Shown piece by piece: positions 9,999 to 20,335 of a DNA stretch of 64,000 nt. Made by a program: the position numbers and the translations under genes. Position 1 is the stretch's first letter; each line of letters begins with the position of its first letter. Origin of the DNA: Pelagibacteraceae bacterium AG-359-O02 (GTDB taxonomy: Bacteria > Pseudomonadota > Alphaproteobacteria > Pelagibacterales > Pelagibacteraceae); contig QCEU01000002.1 in NCBI GenBank assembly GCA_003280485.1, positions 1 through 64,000 on the forward strand, in the 5' to 3' direction. The notes under the pieces were generated by a model. The model did not search any database and was not told where the DNA came from. It saw nothing but the letters and a program-made list of their open reading frames with translations.

Positions 9999-10063
9999 AA
10001 AATGACTCTAAGTTACATTTATGTTTAATTGTCGAGAGTTAATTAACTATAGAGGAGAAATAA

Positions 10064-11194
10064 ATGATTAAAGACAAAAAGTTGAAAGGTAAAAAATTAC
10101 CTTCAAGACGTAAGTTCTTTAAAGCTGCTGCTGCAACTGGTGTTGCTGCTGTAGCTGCATCATCTTTAGCTGCTCCAGCTGTTGCTGCTGAAAGAATAGA
10201 AGCATCAATGGTTGCTACTTGGGGAAGAGATTTTCCAGGTCTTGGAACAGGAGCTCAAAGATTTGCACAAAGAATTGCAGATATAAGTGATGGTAGAATT
10301 CAAGTTACTTACTATGCAGCAAATGAAAGAGTTAAAGCATTTGACTCTTTTGATGAAGTTGCATCTGGTAACTCACAAATGTACCATGCTGCTGACTACT
10401 ACTGGGTGAAGAAAGATCCAGCTTGGGGTTACTTTACAGCGGTACCATTTGGTTTTACTTACACTGAAATGAATGCATGGATTAGATTTGCAGGTGGTCA
10501 ACAGTTATGGGATGAACTAGCTGACAAATTTGGTCTTAAAAACTTTATGTGTGGAAGCACAGGAGTTCAAATGGGTGGATGGTTTAATAAAAAGATTAGA
10601 AGCCCTAATGACTTCAAAGGTTTAAAAATGCGTATGCCTGGTTTAGGTGGACAAGTAATTGGTAAACTTGGAGGATCTCCAGTTTCATTACCTGGTGGAC
10701 AAATTTACGAAAACCTTGTGTCTGGTGCAATTGATGCAACAGAATGGGTAGGTCCATGGAATGATGAAGCTATGAAATTCCAAGAAGCTGCTAAATACTA
10801 CTACTATCCTGGTATGCACGAGCCTGGATCAATGTTAGCATGTGGAACAAACAAGTCTTGGTTCACAAGCTTAAACAAATCAGATCAGTTATTGATTGAA
10901 GCTGCTGCCGCGATGGAAAATGACGTTATGATGTCAGAGTACAACGCTAAAAATGGTGCTGCTTTAGCAAGATTGATCAATGATCATGGTGTTAAACTAG
11001 AGAAGTTTAGCGACAAGGTTTATGATGGCTTTGCTGGTGCAGCTAATGAAGTGTTTGAAGAAACAAGAGCTAGCAGTGGCCTTGCTGAAAGAGTTCACTC
11101 GAGCTTCTTAAAAGCAAGAAAAGACATTGGATCTTGGACTAACTTGTCAGATTCACCTTACATTTCGCAAAGAAACAGAGCTTTAGGAATGTAA
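10064..11194 (+). CDS. TRAP transporter substrate-binding protein (DctP family), Tat-like signal
   Basis: N-terminal SRRKFFKAAAATGVAAVAASSLAAPAVAA; LKMRMPGLGGQVIGKLGGSPVSLPGGQIYENLVSGAIDATEWVGPW typical of TRAP SBPs. Confidence 0.9.
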   Translation: MIKDKKLKGKKLPSRRKFFKAAAATGVAAVAASSLAAPAVAAERIEASMVATWGRDFPGLGTGAQRFAQRIADISDGRIQVTYYAANERVKAFDSFDEVASGNSQMYHAADYYWVKKDPAWGYFTAVPFGFTYTEMNAWIRFAGGQQLWDELADKFGLKNFMCGSTGVQMGGWFNKKIRSPNDFKGLKMRMPGLGGQVIGKLGGSPVSLPGGQIYENLVSGAIDATEWVGPWNDEAMKFQEAAKYYYYPGMHEPGSMLACGTNKSWFTSLNKSDQLLIEAAAAMENDVMMSEYNAKNGAALARLINDHGVKLEKFSDKVYDGFAGAANEVFEETRASSGLAERVHSSFLKARKDIGSWTNLSDSPYISQRNRALGM

Positions 11195-11215
11195 TTGAGC
11201 TTAATTTAATAATTT

Positions 11216-11242
11216 AAAGGGCCCTTTTTGGGCCCTTTTTTT
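11216..11242 (+). terminator. Rho-independent terminator between TRAP SBP and permease genes
   Basis: AAAGGGCCC (11216-11224) - TTTTT - GGGCCCTTT (11230-11238), continuing into a T run. Confidence 0.85.
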
Positions 11243-11284
11243 TATTTTAAAATTAAGTATTACTTTTAAAAAATTTAAAATCAT

Positions 11285-12331
11285 ATGGGTCCAGAAAATA
11301 GTAAATTGTCTACTTATTTAAGAGTTTTAAGCTACTCAGTCTTAGCATTTACTCTAGCATTTTTAATTAATAACTTATTTACAGTTTGGGGTGGTTGGCC
11401 AGGCATTAAAAAAGTTTTTTCTCATTATGATTTGTTTGGTTATAAGCAAAAGTCTTTAGAGGCTTCTGATTTAACTTACGGTTATATTCAAATTATAATA
11501 TATGTAGTTTGTATTCTCTCAGTTGTTTTTTATGTTTTTAAGACATACTCACAAACTTTAGTTGACGATTCAAAAATATTATCAAAATTTTCAGCATATT
11601 TAATTAGAGGATCTTTTTGGGCTGTATTTTTAGTTGGTTTAGCTGATTTCATAATTTCATTTATGGTTGTTGAAAGATTGTGGGAAGCTATATTTAGTCC
11701 TGAGGTAAAAGCTTTCATGGTTAAAGCTCCAGAAAGAATAACTTATATACATTTTCCAATAATATTAGTTTCATTTATAATAGGTTACTTTACAAAATCT
11801 GTTGGTTTTATATGGCTTGCAGTATTGGTAGTCCTAAGTGAATTTGTAATTGTTTTATCTAGATTTGTTTTCTCTTATGAACAAGCTTTTCAAGGAGATT
11901 TAGTTAGATTTTGGTATGCAGCTTTATATTTATTTGCAAGTGCTTATGCTTTAATTCACGAAGGTCATGTTAGAGTTGACGTACTTTATTCATCTTTTAG
12001 TGAGAAAAAAAAGGCTTGGACTAATATGGTTGGTTCAGCATTATTAGGTGTCCCTCTTTGTTTAATAGTTTTATTTTTAGGTTTAAATGGTAAAGCAAGT
12101 ATTATTAATGGACCTGTAGTTGCTTTCGAAGTCACACAACAAGGTTCTAATGGATTATACCTTCTTTATTTGATGGCAGTTTATTTAGCAGTTTTTGCCG
12201 TCACAATGCTATTACAATTTACTAGCTATTTTATGTCTAGTAGCCATAAAATTATTTTTAATAATATTGAAGATCAAACTCAATCAGACAATCCAGATCA
12301 AGTCAGATTAGAAAAAGTCGAAAGTAATTAA
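11285..12331 (+). CDS. TRAP transporter small permease (DctQ family), enlarged
   Basis: Multiple TM segments; FWYAALYLFASAYALIHEGHVRVDVLYSSFSEKKKAW is DctQ-like; between SBP and DctM. Confidence 0.82.
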   Translation: MGPENSKLSTYLRVLSYSVLAFTLAFLINNLFTVWGGWPGIKKVFSHYDLFGYKQKSLEASDLTYGYIQIIIYVVCILSVVFYVFKTYSQTLVDDSKILSKFSAYLIRGSFWAVFLVGLADFIISFMVVERLWEAIFSPEVKAFMVKAPERITYIHFPIILVSFIIGYFTKSVGFIWLAVLVVLSEFVIVLSRFVFSYEQAFQGDLVRFWYAALYLFASAYALIHEGHVRVDVLYSSFSEKKKAWTNMVGSALLGVPLCLIVLFLGLNGKASIINGPVVAFEVTQQGSNGLYLLYLMAVYLAVFAVTMLLQFTSYFMSSSHKIIFNNIEDQTQSDNPDQVRLEKVESN

Positions 12332-14982
12332 TGGAATTATTATTTTTAGCTATTCTGGTTTTAATTATGATTGCGGCACTTGCTTCAGGTTATCCAGTGG
12401 CTTTTGCTCTTCCTGGTTCAGCAATAATTTCCATCGGTTTAGCTGCATTTTTTGGAGCAATATTTGAGGGAGACTCAAGTGCTTATTTCACAGTTGATGG
12501 ACCTATAGAATGGTTAGTAGCTGGAATTACTAACTTTAGAAGTAACTATTGGGATGTTGAAACAGATACTTTAATTGCAATTCCTTTGTTCATTTTTATG
12601 GGGATAATGCTTCAGAAATCTAAAATAGCTGAGGACTTACTAATTACTATGGGTCAACTATTTGGTCCTATTCCCGGTGGATTGGGTATATCGGTAATTT
12701 TTGTAGGAGCCTTACTTGCTGCAACTACAGGAATAGTTGGTGCTACCGTTATCGCAATGGGACTAATTTCTTTACCAACAATGTTGAATAATAATTATGA
12801 CCGTAAACTTGCGAGTGGTATTGTTTGTTCATCTGGAACTCTTGGACAGATAATTCCTCCTTCAATTGTTTTAATTATTATTGCTGACCAATTAGCTAGT
12901 GCCTCAGATGTTGCTAATAATATTAGACAAAATGATTACAAAGCTATCACAGGTGAATTTAATATGCCTGGTGAGTTTAGAGTTGGATCATCTAGTGCTG
13001 GAGATATGTTCTTGGGCGCTTTGTTACCAGGACTAGTTCTAGTAGCATTATATATGATATATGTCTTCATTTATGCAAGAATTAAAAAGGGAGTTGCACC
13101 CCCTGTTCCATTTAAAGGAACTTTTGATTTTAAATTTTGGTTGAGAGTTATAGTTATTATCATCCCTCCTCTTGCACTTATATTTGCTGTATTAGGATCA
13201 ATATTAATGGGTATTGCAACTGTTAACCAAGCTGGTTCTATTGGAGCAATTGGCGCAACTTTAATGGCTGGATATAGGTTGTTTGAAGGTAAGAAAAGTG
13301 CATTTTATCCTTTAATACTAATTATAGGATCAATAATACCTATTACTTTTCTTGCTTCAACTTATGAGCTCAATGTAAAAAATTTAGAAGAAAGAGATTT
13401 GGGTGCAATCTACATTACAGCATTTTTTGTAATTATACTTGTTTATGGAATAGCATGGAGCTTCTGGAGAAGTTATAAAACAGATAATGTACTAAAAGAA
13501 GTTGTTACAGAAACTTGTATTACCACTTCAATGGTTTTCATAATTCTATTAGGTGCTGCAATGCTTACATCAGGATTTAGAGCATTTGGTGGAGAAGAGT
13601 TGGTAAGAGATTTTCTTCAAGATCTGCCTGGAGGTTTCTGGACACAGTTTATTGTTGTTATGGTTGTAATTTTTCTTCTAGGCTTCTTTTTAGATTTTAT
13701 AGAAATAGCTGTTGTGGTAGTTCCGATTATTGCACCAATATTACTTGCAGAAACTGGAGCGAATGTTACAGCAGTATGGCTAGGAGTAATGATAGGTGTA
13801 AATCTACAGACATCATTCTTAACCCCTCCATTTGGGTTTGCTTTATTTTATTTAAAAGGAGTAGCTCCAAAAATAATTCAGACATTGGATATATGGAAAG
13901 GTGTTGTGCCTTTCATAATGCTACAGCTAATTGGCCTTGGTATTGTAGGTTTTTATCCAAGTCTTGTTAATTATCTGCCTAACAGAGTTTATTTAACCTC
14001 TAATGTTGCCCCACCTCCAATGAACCCTAAACTTCAATACTGTTTGCAAGAGTACAAATTTGCAAACTTTGAAACTAACGGAGATCAAATTAAAACTAGT
14101 ATTAATGAATTTGATGATATCATTTTAGCAAATTTACCCGCAGATAAATTAAGTTACTTCCAACGTCATGTTGATAATTCTAAATACTCTTTTGAATTGG
14201 TAGATGAAGTTAAGAGTGCTCAGTCAATCTATGATGACTATGCGGTTGATTATAGAGATTTACATTTTAAAACAAGAAAAAAACAGAAGAAAATTATAAA
14301 ATTAAATAAAAAGATAGATAAGTTTAAAGCTGAAATAAGAAATCTAGATGATGAGGATGTATCAGATAAAAATAAAATTTTGCAAAAAATTGAAAATGTC
14401 AAGCTAGAGATAGAAGAAATTCAAAATACAATCCCTCAGGAGTGGAAAGCTAAAAATGATGAGTTTAATAAAATTAATAAAGCAAAAAATTTAGCTGTAA
14501 AAAAATATAAAAAGACTGTGGATAATGCATATGAAGATTTATTATTAATTAAGGAATTTATAAATGATGGTGAAAAATTTGAAGAATTAAGTCAAGATAT
14601 GAAACTTCTTAAGTCAAAAATAGATAATAGAGGTTATATTGATGCAATAGAATTTATTGATAATATTTTTGAAAAAGTTGGAGAAATTTCAGGATCAGAT
14701 GAATTTGCTGATAAGCTAGATTATTTAATTACCCTTATGGATGAAGATGAAGTTGATTTTGAAAAACTTCAAAGTTCAGCAAATGATACTTATGATTTAT
14801 TCCAGCAAGAGATTGACTGGAGAAAAAATTTTAAGAAAAAACACATGGATAAAATAACTGCTCATGATAAAGTTATTAGTGAAACTATTGGATTACGTCT
14901 GCAATCAAAACTTACAAAAGAGCAAGCGATTTATGTCTCAAGATGTAATTCAATACATAGAGACATTTCTCTAAACTTTTAA
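12331..14982 (+). CDS. TRAP transporter large permease (DctM family) with long charged C-terminal extension
   Basis: DctM features (LFIFMGIMLQKSKIAEDLL, GTLGQIIPPSIVLIIIADQL, NLQTSFLTPPFGFALFYLKGVAP) followed by about 326 aa of charged, helical-looking sequence. Confidence 0.88.
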   Translation: MELLFLAILVLIMIAALASGYPVAFALPGSAIISIGLAAFFGAIFEGDSSAYFTVDGPIEWLVAGITNFRSNYWDVETDTLIAIPLFIFMGIMLQKSKIAEDLLITMGQLFGPIPGGLGISVIFVGALLAATTGIVGATVIAMGLISLPTMLNNNYDRKLASGIVCSSGTLGQIIPPSIVLIIIADQLASASDVANNIRQNDYKAITGEFNMPGEFRVGSSSAGDMFLGALLPGLVLVALYMIYVFIYARIKKGVAPPVPFKGTFDFKFWLRVIVIIIPPLALIFAVLGSILMGIATVNQAGSIGAIGATLMAGYRLFEGKKSAFYPLILIIGSIIPITFLASTYELNVKNLEERDLGAIYITAFFVIILVYGIAWSFWRSYKTDNVLKEVVTETCITTSMVFIILLGAAMLTSGFRAFGGEELVRDFLQDLPGGFWTQFIVVMVVIFLLGFFLDFIEIAVVVVPIIAPILLAETGANVTAVWLGVMIGVNLQTSFLTPPFGFALFYLKGVAPKIIQTLDIWKGVVPFIMLQLIGLGIVGFYPSLVNYLPNRVYLTSNVAPPPMNPKLQYCLQEYKFANFETNGDQIKTSINEFDDIILANLPADKLSYFQRHVDNSKYSFELVDEVKSAQSIYDDYAVDYRDLHFKTRKKQKKIIKLNKKIDKFKAEIRNLDDEDVSDKNKILQKIENVKLEIEEIQNTIPQEWKAKNDEFNKINKAKNLAVKKYKKTVDNAYEDLLLIKEFINDGEKFEELSQDMKLLKSKIDNRGYIDAIEFIDNIFEKVGEISGSDEFADKLDYLITLMDEDEVDFEKLQSSANDTYDLFQQEIDWRKNFKKKHMDKITAHDKVISETIGLRLQSKLTKEQAIYVSRCNSIHRDISLNF

Positions 14983-15999
14983 TTAATTCGTAATCTGATC
15001 AATTATTTTCGATCTTTTATATAATCCTAAGCCTTCAGCTTTTTGTTTTAACTTGTTATATTCAGACTTTAAGTTTTCAGTATTTACATTAATTTTATTT
15101 CCAATTTCAATTATTGATCCAATAATTGGATCAATTTCTAAGGGACGTTTTGCATATAAATCTTGAGTAGTTGATGGTTTATGGCCTTTTATTGAAATTG
15201 CTGCCTTAATTCTATGATCTATCGAAACATTAAATTTAACTCCAATTTTTTCTCCAACTGACTGACATTCTTCCATCAATTTTTTCACTATATTCAATAG
15301 TTCTGGGTCGTTACCAATTTCATCTAAAGATTTATCGTGTAGTGCACTTATAATATTAAACGAGCAATTACCCCAGAGCTTTATCCATATTTCATCTCTT
15401 AGATTACTTTTTTGTGGAGCTTTTAAACCGCCTGCAATTAATAAGTCTGCAATAATTTTAAGTCTTTCTGATTTTGACCCATCTGGTTCGCCTAATGTAA
15501 ATCTTTCACCTCCATTGTGTTTAATAACACCAGGTTCAGTAATTTCAGCTGCTGGATAAACCACACATCCAAGAGCTCTTGAAGGCCTCAAAGAATTCCA
15601 AATTTTACCATCGGGATCAACACTTTCTATGTGTTTCTCATCTAAGTTTGTCCCCGTGTTAGCTTTATGAAAATACCACCATGGTAAACCATTCACAGCT
15701 GATATTATAGTTGTATTTTCTCCAATTAAGCTTTGAAGAGACTCAACTATATTAGAAATTGCATGAGCTTTTACTGAAATAAAAATATAATCTTGAATTC
15801 CAAGTTCTTTGGGATCATCTGTTACTTTTAATTTAAAGTTTTCTGTTTTATCTTTTTTAATTAATGTTAAACCATTTTCCTCAATAGCTTTTTTGTGTGG
15901 ACCTCTAGCTATAAGTGATAAATCAATATTATTTTTACTTAAACATGCAGCTAAATATCCACCAATTGATCCTGCACCAAATATACAAACTTTTATCAT
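14983..15999 (-). CDS. 2-dehydropantoate 2-reductase family (ApbA/PanE-like)
   Basis: MIKVCIFGAGSIGGYLAACLSKN Rossmann start; NNLRDEIWIKLWGNCSFN-type domain. Confidence 0.82.
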   Translation of the reverse strand: MIKVCIFGAGSIGGYLAACLSKNNIDLSLIARGPHKKAIEENGLTLIKKDKTENFKLKVTDDPKELGIQDYIFISVKAHAISNIVESLQSLIGENTTIISAVNGLPWWYFHKANTGTNLDEKHIESVDPDGKIWNSLRPSRALGCVVYPAAEITEPGVIKHNGGERFTLGEPDGSKSERLKIIADLLIAGGLKAPQKSNLRDEIWIKLWGNCSFNIISALHDKSLDEIGNDPELLNIVKKLMEECQSVGEKIGVKFNVSIDHRIKAAISIKGHKPSTTQDLYAKRPLEIDPIIGSIIEIGNKINVNTENLKSEYNKLKQKAEGLGLYKRSKIIDQITN

Positions 16000-17507
16000 T
16001 AATTATTTAAACCAAATTTTTTTGCTAAAACATTTCTTTGTAATTTTCCTGTTGCTCCTTTTGGAATTTCTTCAACAAAAAAAATTTTTTTTGGTATTTT
16101 AAACTTAGCAAGTTTTTCTTTTGCATATTCTAAAACATCATTTTCTGAACATATCTCACCACTTTTTATTATAATTGCACTAGCAATATTTTCTCCAAGC
16201 ATTTTGTCTTCATACCCAAAACAAACTGCTTGATCTATTAATGGATGGTCCATTAATACATTATCAACTTCTAATGGAGATATTTTTTCTCCACCTTTAT
16301 TAATTATTTCTTTCAATCTTCCTGAAATCTTTAAATAACCCTCATTATCGAAATAACCTTGATCGCCAGTTCTAAACCAACCATTGGTAAAACTTGTTTT
16401 GTTTGCTTCTTCATTATTATCGTATCCAAGAGTTACATTTTCACCTTTTATACACACTTCTCCTTCATCACCTTGTTTTAGCACTTCACCATTTTCATTC
16501 ATAACACATACCTCTGGACCTGCTGGAAGGCCTACAAATCCTGCTTTTTGTTGCTTAGGTGGTAATGGATTAGAAGTCATTTGATGTGTGGCTTCTGTCA
16601 TACCGTATGCTTCAATTACTGGACAACTAAAAACATCATTTAAATCATTAAATACTGCTGGTGGTAAAGATGCAGATGATGACCTAATTAATCTTAGTTC
16701 TAACCCCTTAGCAATTTCTAAATTTTTATGTGCTCTTAACAAAATAGTTTGATGCATTGTGGGTACTCCAGAGTACCAAGTTATTTTTTCTGATTTAGCT
16801 ATATCTAAAAACTTGATAGCATTAAAACCATTTGATGCACATACAGATGCACCAGCTTTCATAGATGAAGCTAAAATAGCTATTAGACCATGTATATGAA
16901 AAAGTGGCATAATATTAAGACAATGGTCATTTTCTGAAAGATTTAAACTTTTAGAAATATTTTCTGCTGAAGAAAAAATATTTTTATTTGTTAAAGGAAC
17001 AATCTTTGGTCTGGATGTAGTACCAGAAGTGTGTAGCACTAATGCTTCATCATTTTCATTGGGTAAAGAATATTCACTTTCTTTTTCGTAAATATTAAAT
17101 ATTCCTGAAGGTCCATCCTTTTCAGGATTAATTTCACATAATTCTATTTTTAATTTTTTTGCTACATCTACAACTGGATTCTCAGAATTTTTCTCAACCA
17201 AAACAATTTTTGGATTTAAATCTTTTAAATAAAATTCATACTCCTCAGATTTATATGATGGATTTAAAGGGGCAGCAGACATATAGCTTGAAATAGCCAA
17301 AAAACTCGAAGCCATGTACGGTCCATTTGGTAAAACTATCGCTGCTCTATCTTTGTTTGATAATCCATTTCCAGCCAGTTGTTTAGATATTTTATTAATA
17401 AATAATTTTAAATCTTTGTAACTTAGTTTTGTACTGATTTCAGAGGTTAGAGCAATATTTTCATCATTCACATTTTCAAAAATGTTTCTAACAATTCTTT
17501 TTGACAT
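15999..17507 (-). CDS. AMP-dependent acyl-CoA synthetase/ligase
   Basis: LHTSGTTSRPKIVPLT, AYGMTEATHQM, GWFRTGDQGYFDNEGYLKISGRLKEIINKGGEKISP, C-terminal PKGATGKLQR. Confidence 0.9.
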   Translation of the reverse strand: MSKRIVRNIFENVNDENIALTSEISTKLSYKDLKLFINKISKQLAGNGLSNKDRAAIVLPNGPYMASSFLAISSYMSAAPLNPSYKSEEYEFYLKDLNPKIVLVEKNSENPVVDVAKKLKIELCEINPEKDGPSGIFNIYEKESEYSLPNENDEALVLHTSGTTSRPKIVPLTNKNIFSSAENISKSLNLSENDHCLNIMPLFHIHGLIAILASSMKAGASVCASNGFNAIKFLDIAKSEKITWYSGVPTMHQTILLRAHKNLEIAKGLELRLIRSSSASLPPAVFNDLNDVFSCPVIEAYGMTEATHQMTSNPLPPKQQKAGFVGLPAGPEVCVMNENGEVLKQGDEGEVCIKGENVTLGYDNNEEANKTSFTNGWFRTGDQGYFDNEGYLKISGRLKEIINKGGEKISPLEVDNVLMDHPLIDQAVCFGYEDKMLGENIASAIIIKSGEICSENDVLEYAKEKLAKFKIPKKIFFVEEIPKGATGKLQRNVLAKKFGLNN

Positions 17508-17510
17508 TAT

Positions 17511-19094
17511 TTAGTACCCTTTTGCGTAACCGTCTTTTCTAGGGTCAGATCCTCCTAAAAGGTCCCCTTCTGATCGATTTATTTTAATAGCTTGACCTCC
17601 ACCATGAGTACCATCAATATACTCAACATTATGACCGATTTCTCTCAATTCACTAAAAATTTGATTATCGACTGATTTTTCAAGCTTATAAATATTGTTA
17701 AAATGAAAAGCTCTAGGAAAACTTAAAGCCTTTTGAGGACCCATACCGTAATCAATCATATTATTTAAAACATGCACCTGTCCTACTGGTTGATATTGTC
17801 CTCCCATAACTCCATAACTCAAAGTTGTGTTGTTATCTTTGTCAATGACCATACCTGGAATAATAGTGTGTAATGGTCTTTTTAAGCCCTCAATACAGTT
17901 TGGATGTCCATGCTCTACTCTGAAATTTGTACCCCTATTATGTAAAAGTATTCCACTTTTATTTGTAGTAATACCTGATCCAAATACATAACAAACTGAA
18001 TTAATGATGGACACACTATTTAAGTCTTTATCTACAACTGTTAGATAAATAGTTTCTGGATGAGCTGGAATATTTAAGTCACCAACATCACTGCATGAAT
18101 TGAGATTAATTTTATTAAAAATATTCTCAATATTTTTATCACTTAAAATTTCATCTAAATCAAAATTTACAAAATTTGGATCGCCTAAACTTGTTTCTTT
18201 AACTTTATAAGCTTGTTTTGTAACTTCGGCTTCAAGATGAAATCTTTCTGTACTGTTGAATTTATAGTTTTGAATATTTAGTTTTTCCAACAATTTCATC
18301 ATAATCAAAACAGTTACGCCAGGTCCATTTGGAGGACATTGATGAATAAAATCACCCTTATAAATAGATTTTATTGTTTCTGATCTTATTGTGTTCTGTT
18401 TAGAAAAATCCTCAAAAGTATGCACACCTCCTAATTCATTTAAACTATCAATTATATCTTTTGCAGTTTCACCTTCATAAAATTCTTTACTTCCATTTTT
18501 ACTAATTGCCTCTAATGTTTCTCCTAATGGAATATTCTTCATTAGTTCATTTTCTTGATAAGTACGACCTTCTTTCAAAAAAATTTTTTTAGAATTTTCA
18601 TTTCCATTAATTTTATTTATACTATTAAGCCAAGCATTTGACACTACTTTAGAAATCTTGTGACCGTTTTTTGCAATCTCTATTGCGCCTGTAAATAATT
18701 GTTCAAAATCTAATTTTCCAAATTCTTTATGAATGGTTTCCCAAGCATGAACTGCACCAGGAATCGTTACTGAATGAGGACTTGTTAATCCAATTTTATC
18801 TATATTTTTTTCCTTGAAGAAATCATAACTTAATTTCTCTGGTGCTAACCCAGATCCATTAAAAGATACTGCATCCTTATTATTCATTTTGACAATTGCA
18901 AAACAGTCTCCACCAATACTTGTTGCATTAGGCTCAACTACAGATAAAACAATTGAAGCTGCTATAGAAGCATCTACTGCATTTCCACCCATTTTTAGTA
19001 TTTTTAAGGCCTCTTCGGTCGCTAATGGATGAGAAGTTGCAGCCATAGCATTTGATGAGCGTGCATCTTTATCTTTTGTTGATTGATTATTCAT
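17511..19094 (-). CDS. Gamma-glutamyltransferase family protein
   Basis: ATSHPLATEEALKILKMGGNAVDASIA, TTIYLTVVDKD-type autoprocessing region, GGQYQPVGQVHVLNNMIDYGM. Confidence 0.88.
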   Translation of the reverse strand: MNNQSTKDKDARSSNAMAATSHPLATEEALKILKMGGNAVDASIAASIVLSVVEPNATSIGGDCFAIVKMNNKDAVSFNGSGLAPEKLSYDFFKEKNIDKIGLTSPHSVTIPGAVHAWETIHKEFGKLDFEQLFTGAIEIAKNGHKISKVVSNAWLNSINKINGNENSKKIFLKEGRTYQENELMKNIPLGETLEAISKNGSKEFYEGETAKDIIDSLNELGGVHTFEDFSKQNTIRSETIKSIYKGDFIHQCPPNGPGVTVLIMMKLLEKLNIQNYKFNSTERFHLEAEVTKQAYKVKETSLGDPNFVNFDLDEILSDKNIENIFNKINLNSCSDVGDLNIPAHPETIYLTVVDKDLNSVSIINSVCYVFGSGITTNKSGILLHNRGTNFRVEHGHPNCIEGLKRPLHTIIPGMVIDKDNNTTLSYGVMGGQYQPVGQVHVLNNMIDYGMGPQKALSFPRAFHFNNIYKLEKSVDNQIFSELREIGHNVEYIDGTHGGGQAIKINRSEGDLLGGSDPRKDGYAKGY

Positions 19095-19123
19095 AGTACA
19101 GATTAAATCTCAAAAATTTATAA

Positions 19124-20335
19124 ATGATTACTAAAGTAAATAAAAGCATTATCATATTCTGTATTTTTGCCTTTGGTTTTTTATTATCAAATCTTGTTAG
19201 ATCTATTACTGCAACATTAACGCCAGTCCTGACATATGAATTCGATTTAACAGCAGGGAATTTAGGACTGTTAGCAGGAGGCTATTTTATTGGCTTTTCA
19301 ATTATGCAAGTCCCAATAGGACTACTACTTGATAAATTCGGACCAAAAAAGGTTGTTGGGTATTTTTTGATAATTGCATTGGTAGGAACCGTATCATTTG
19401 CATTAGCAAAAAGTTTTTCTGGGTTGCTTATTTCAAGAATATTTATTGGGATCGGCGTGAGCGCTTGTATGATGGGACCTCTAACAGGATACAGAGTTTG
19501 GTTTGCTGAAAAATATCAACAGCGCGCTAATTCATGGATGTTAATGGTGGCAAATATAGGTTTTGTATCATCTACTTTACCAGTACAGATTTTATTACCA
19601 TATATAGGATGGAGATGGATTTTCATTTTAATAGCTATACTTATTTTAATAAGTATTATTTTAATTTTCTTATTCACTCCAAATTGGGAACAGAAAGAAA
19701 ACTTCACTATAGATGAGGAAAAAAAAGGTTTAGCTCAAATTTGGAAGAATAAGTTCTTTATCAGCATGGTACCATTAGCATTTATTAATTATGGTGGTAT
19801 ACAGGCAATCCAAACGCTTTGGGCCGGTCCTTGGATGCTAAATGTTACAGGTTATTCTCCATTTCAAAGTGCTACAGGCTTGTTTTGGATCAATGTAACT
19901 ATGTTAGCATCATACTTTTTATGGGGATATATTCTCCCCAAACTCTCAGATTATGGAATAAGTAGTGTTAAACTTATTAAATTTGGACTTCCAATTAGTT
20001 ACTTTGTTTTTTTTCTAATAATCTTCTTTGGTCCTAAAGCTGGAGCTTTTTTATTTGCAATATACATTATGACTTCAATTGTAATTTCTCTAACTCAACC
20101 AGCAATAGCTTTAAACTTTTCACAAAATTTAGCAGGCAAGTCACTTACTTCATATAATGTATTCATTCATTCAGGAACATTCTTTATGCAATGGGGTATT
20201 GGATTATTTATAGACTTATTTAATTTTAAAGGATTTGATATTTTAAGTAGTTATAGAATTTCTTTTTCAATTTTTTTAATTCTTTGTATATTAAGTTATA
20301 TTTTTTTCATTTATCTAAACAGAAATAATGATTAA
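19124..20335 (+). CDS. Major facilitator superfamily transporter
   Basis: About 12 TM segments; MFS motif A-like PIGLLLDKFGPKKVV. Confidence 0.87.
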   Translation: MITKVNKSIIIFCIFAFGFLLSNLVRSITATLTPVLTYEFDLTAGNLGLLAGGYFIGFSIMQVPIGLLLDKFGPKKVVGYFLIIALVGTVSFALAKSFSGLLISRIFIGIGVSACMMGPLTGYRVWFAEKYQQRANSWMLMVANIGFVSSTLPVQILLPYIGWRWIFILIAILILISIILIFLFTPNWEQKENFTIDEEKKGLAQIWKNKFFISMVPLAFINYGGIQAIQTLWAGPWMLNVTGYSPFQSATGLFWINVTMLASYFLWGYILPKLSDYGISSVKLIKFGLPISYFVFFLIIFFGPKAGAFLFAIYIMTSIVISLTQPAIALNFSQNLAGKSLTSYNVFIHSGTFFMQWGIGLFIDLFNFKGFDILSSYRISFSIFLILCILSYIFFIYLNRNND

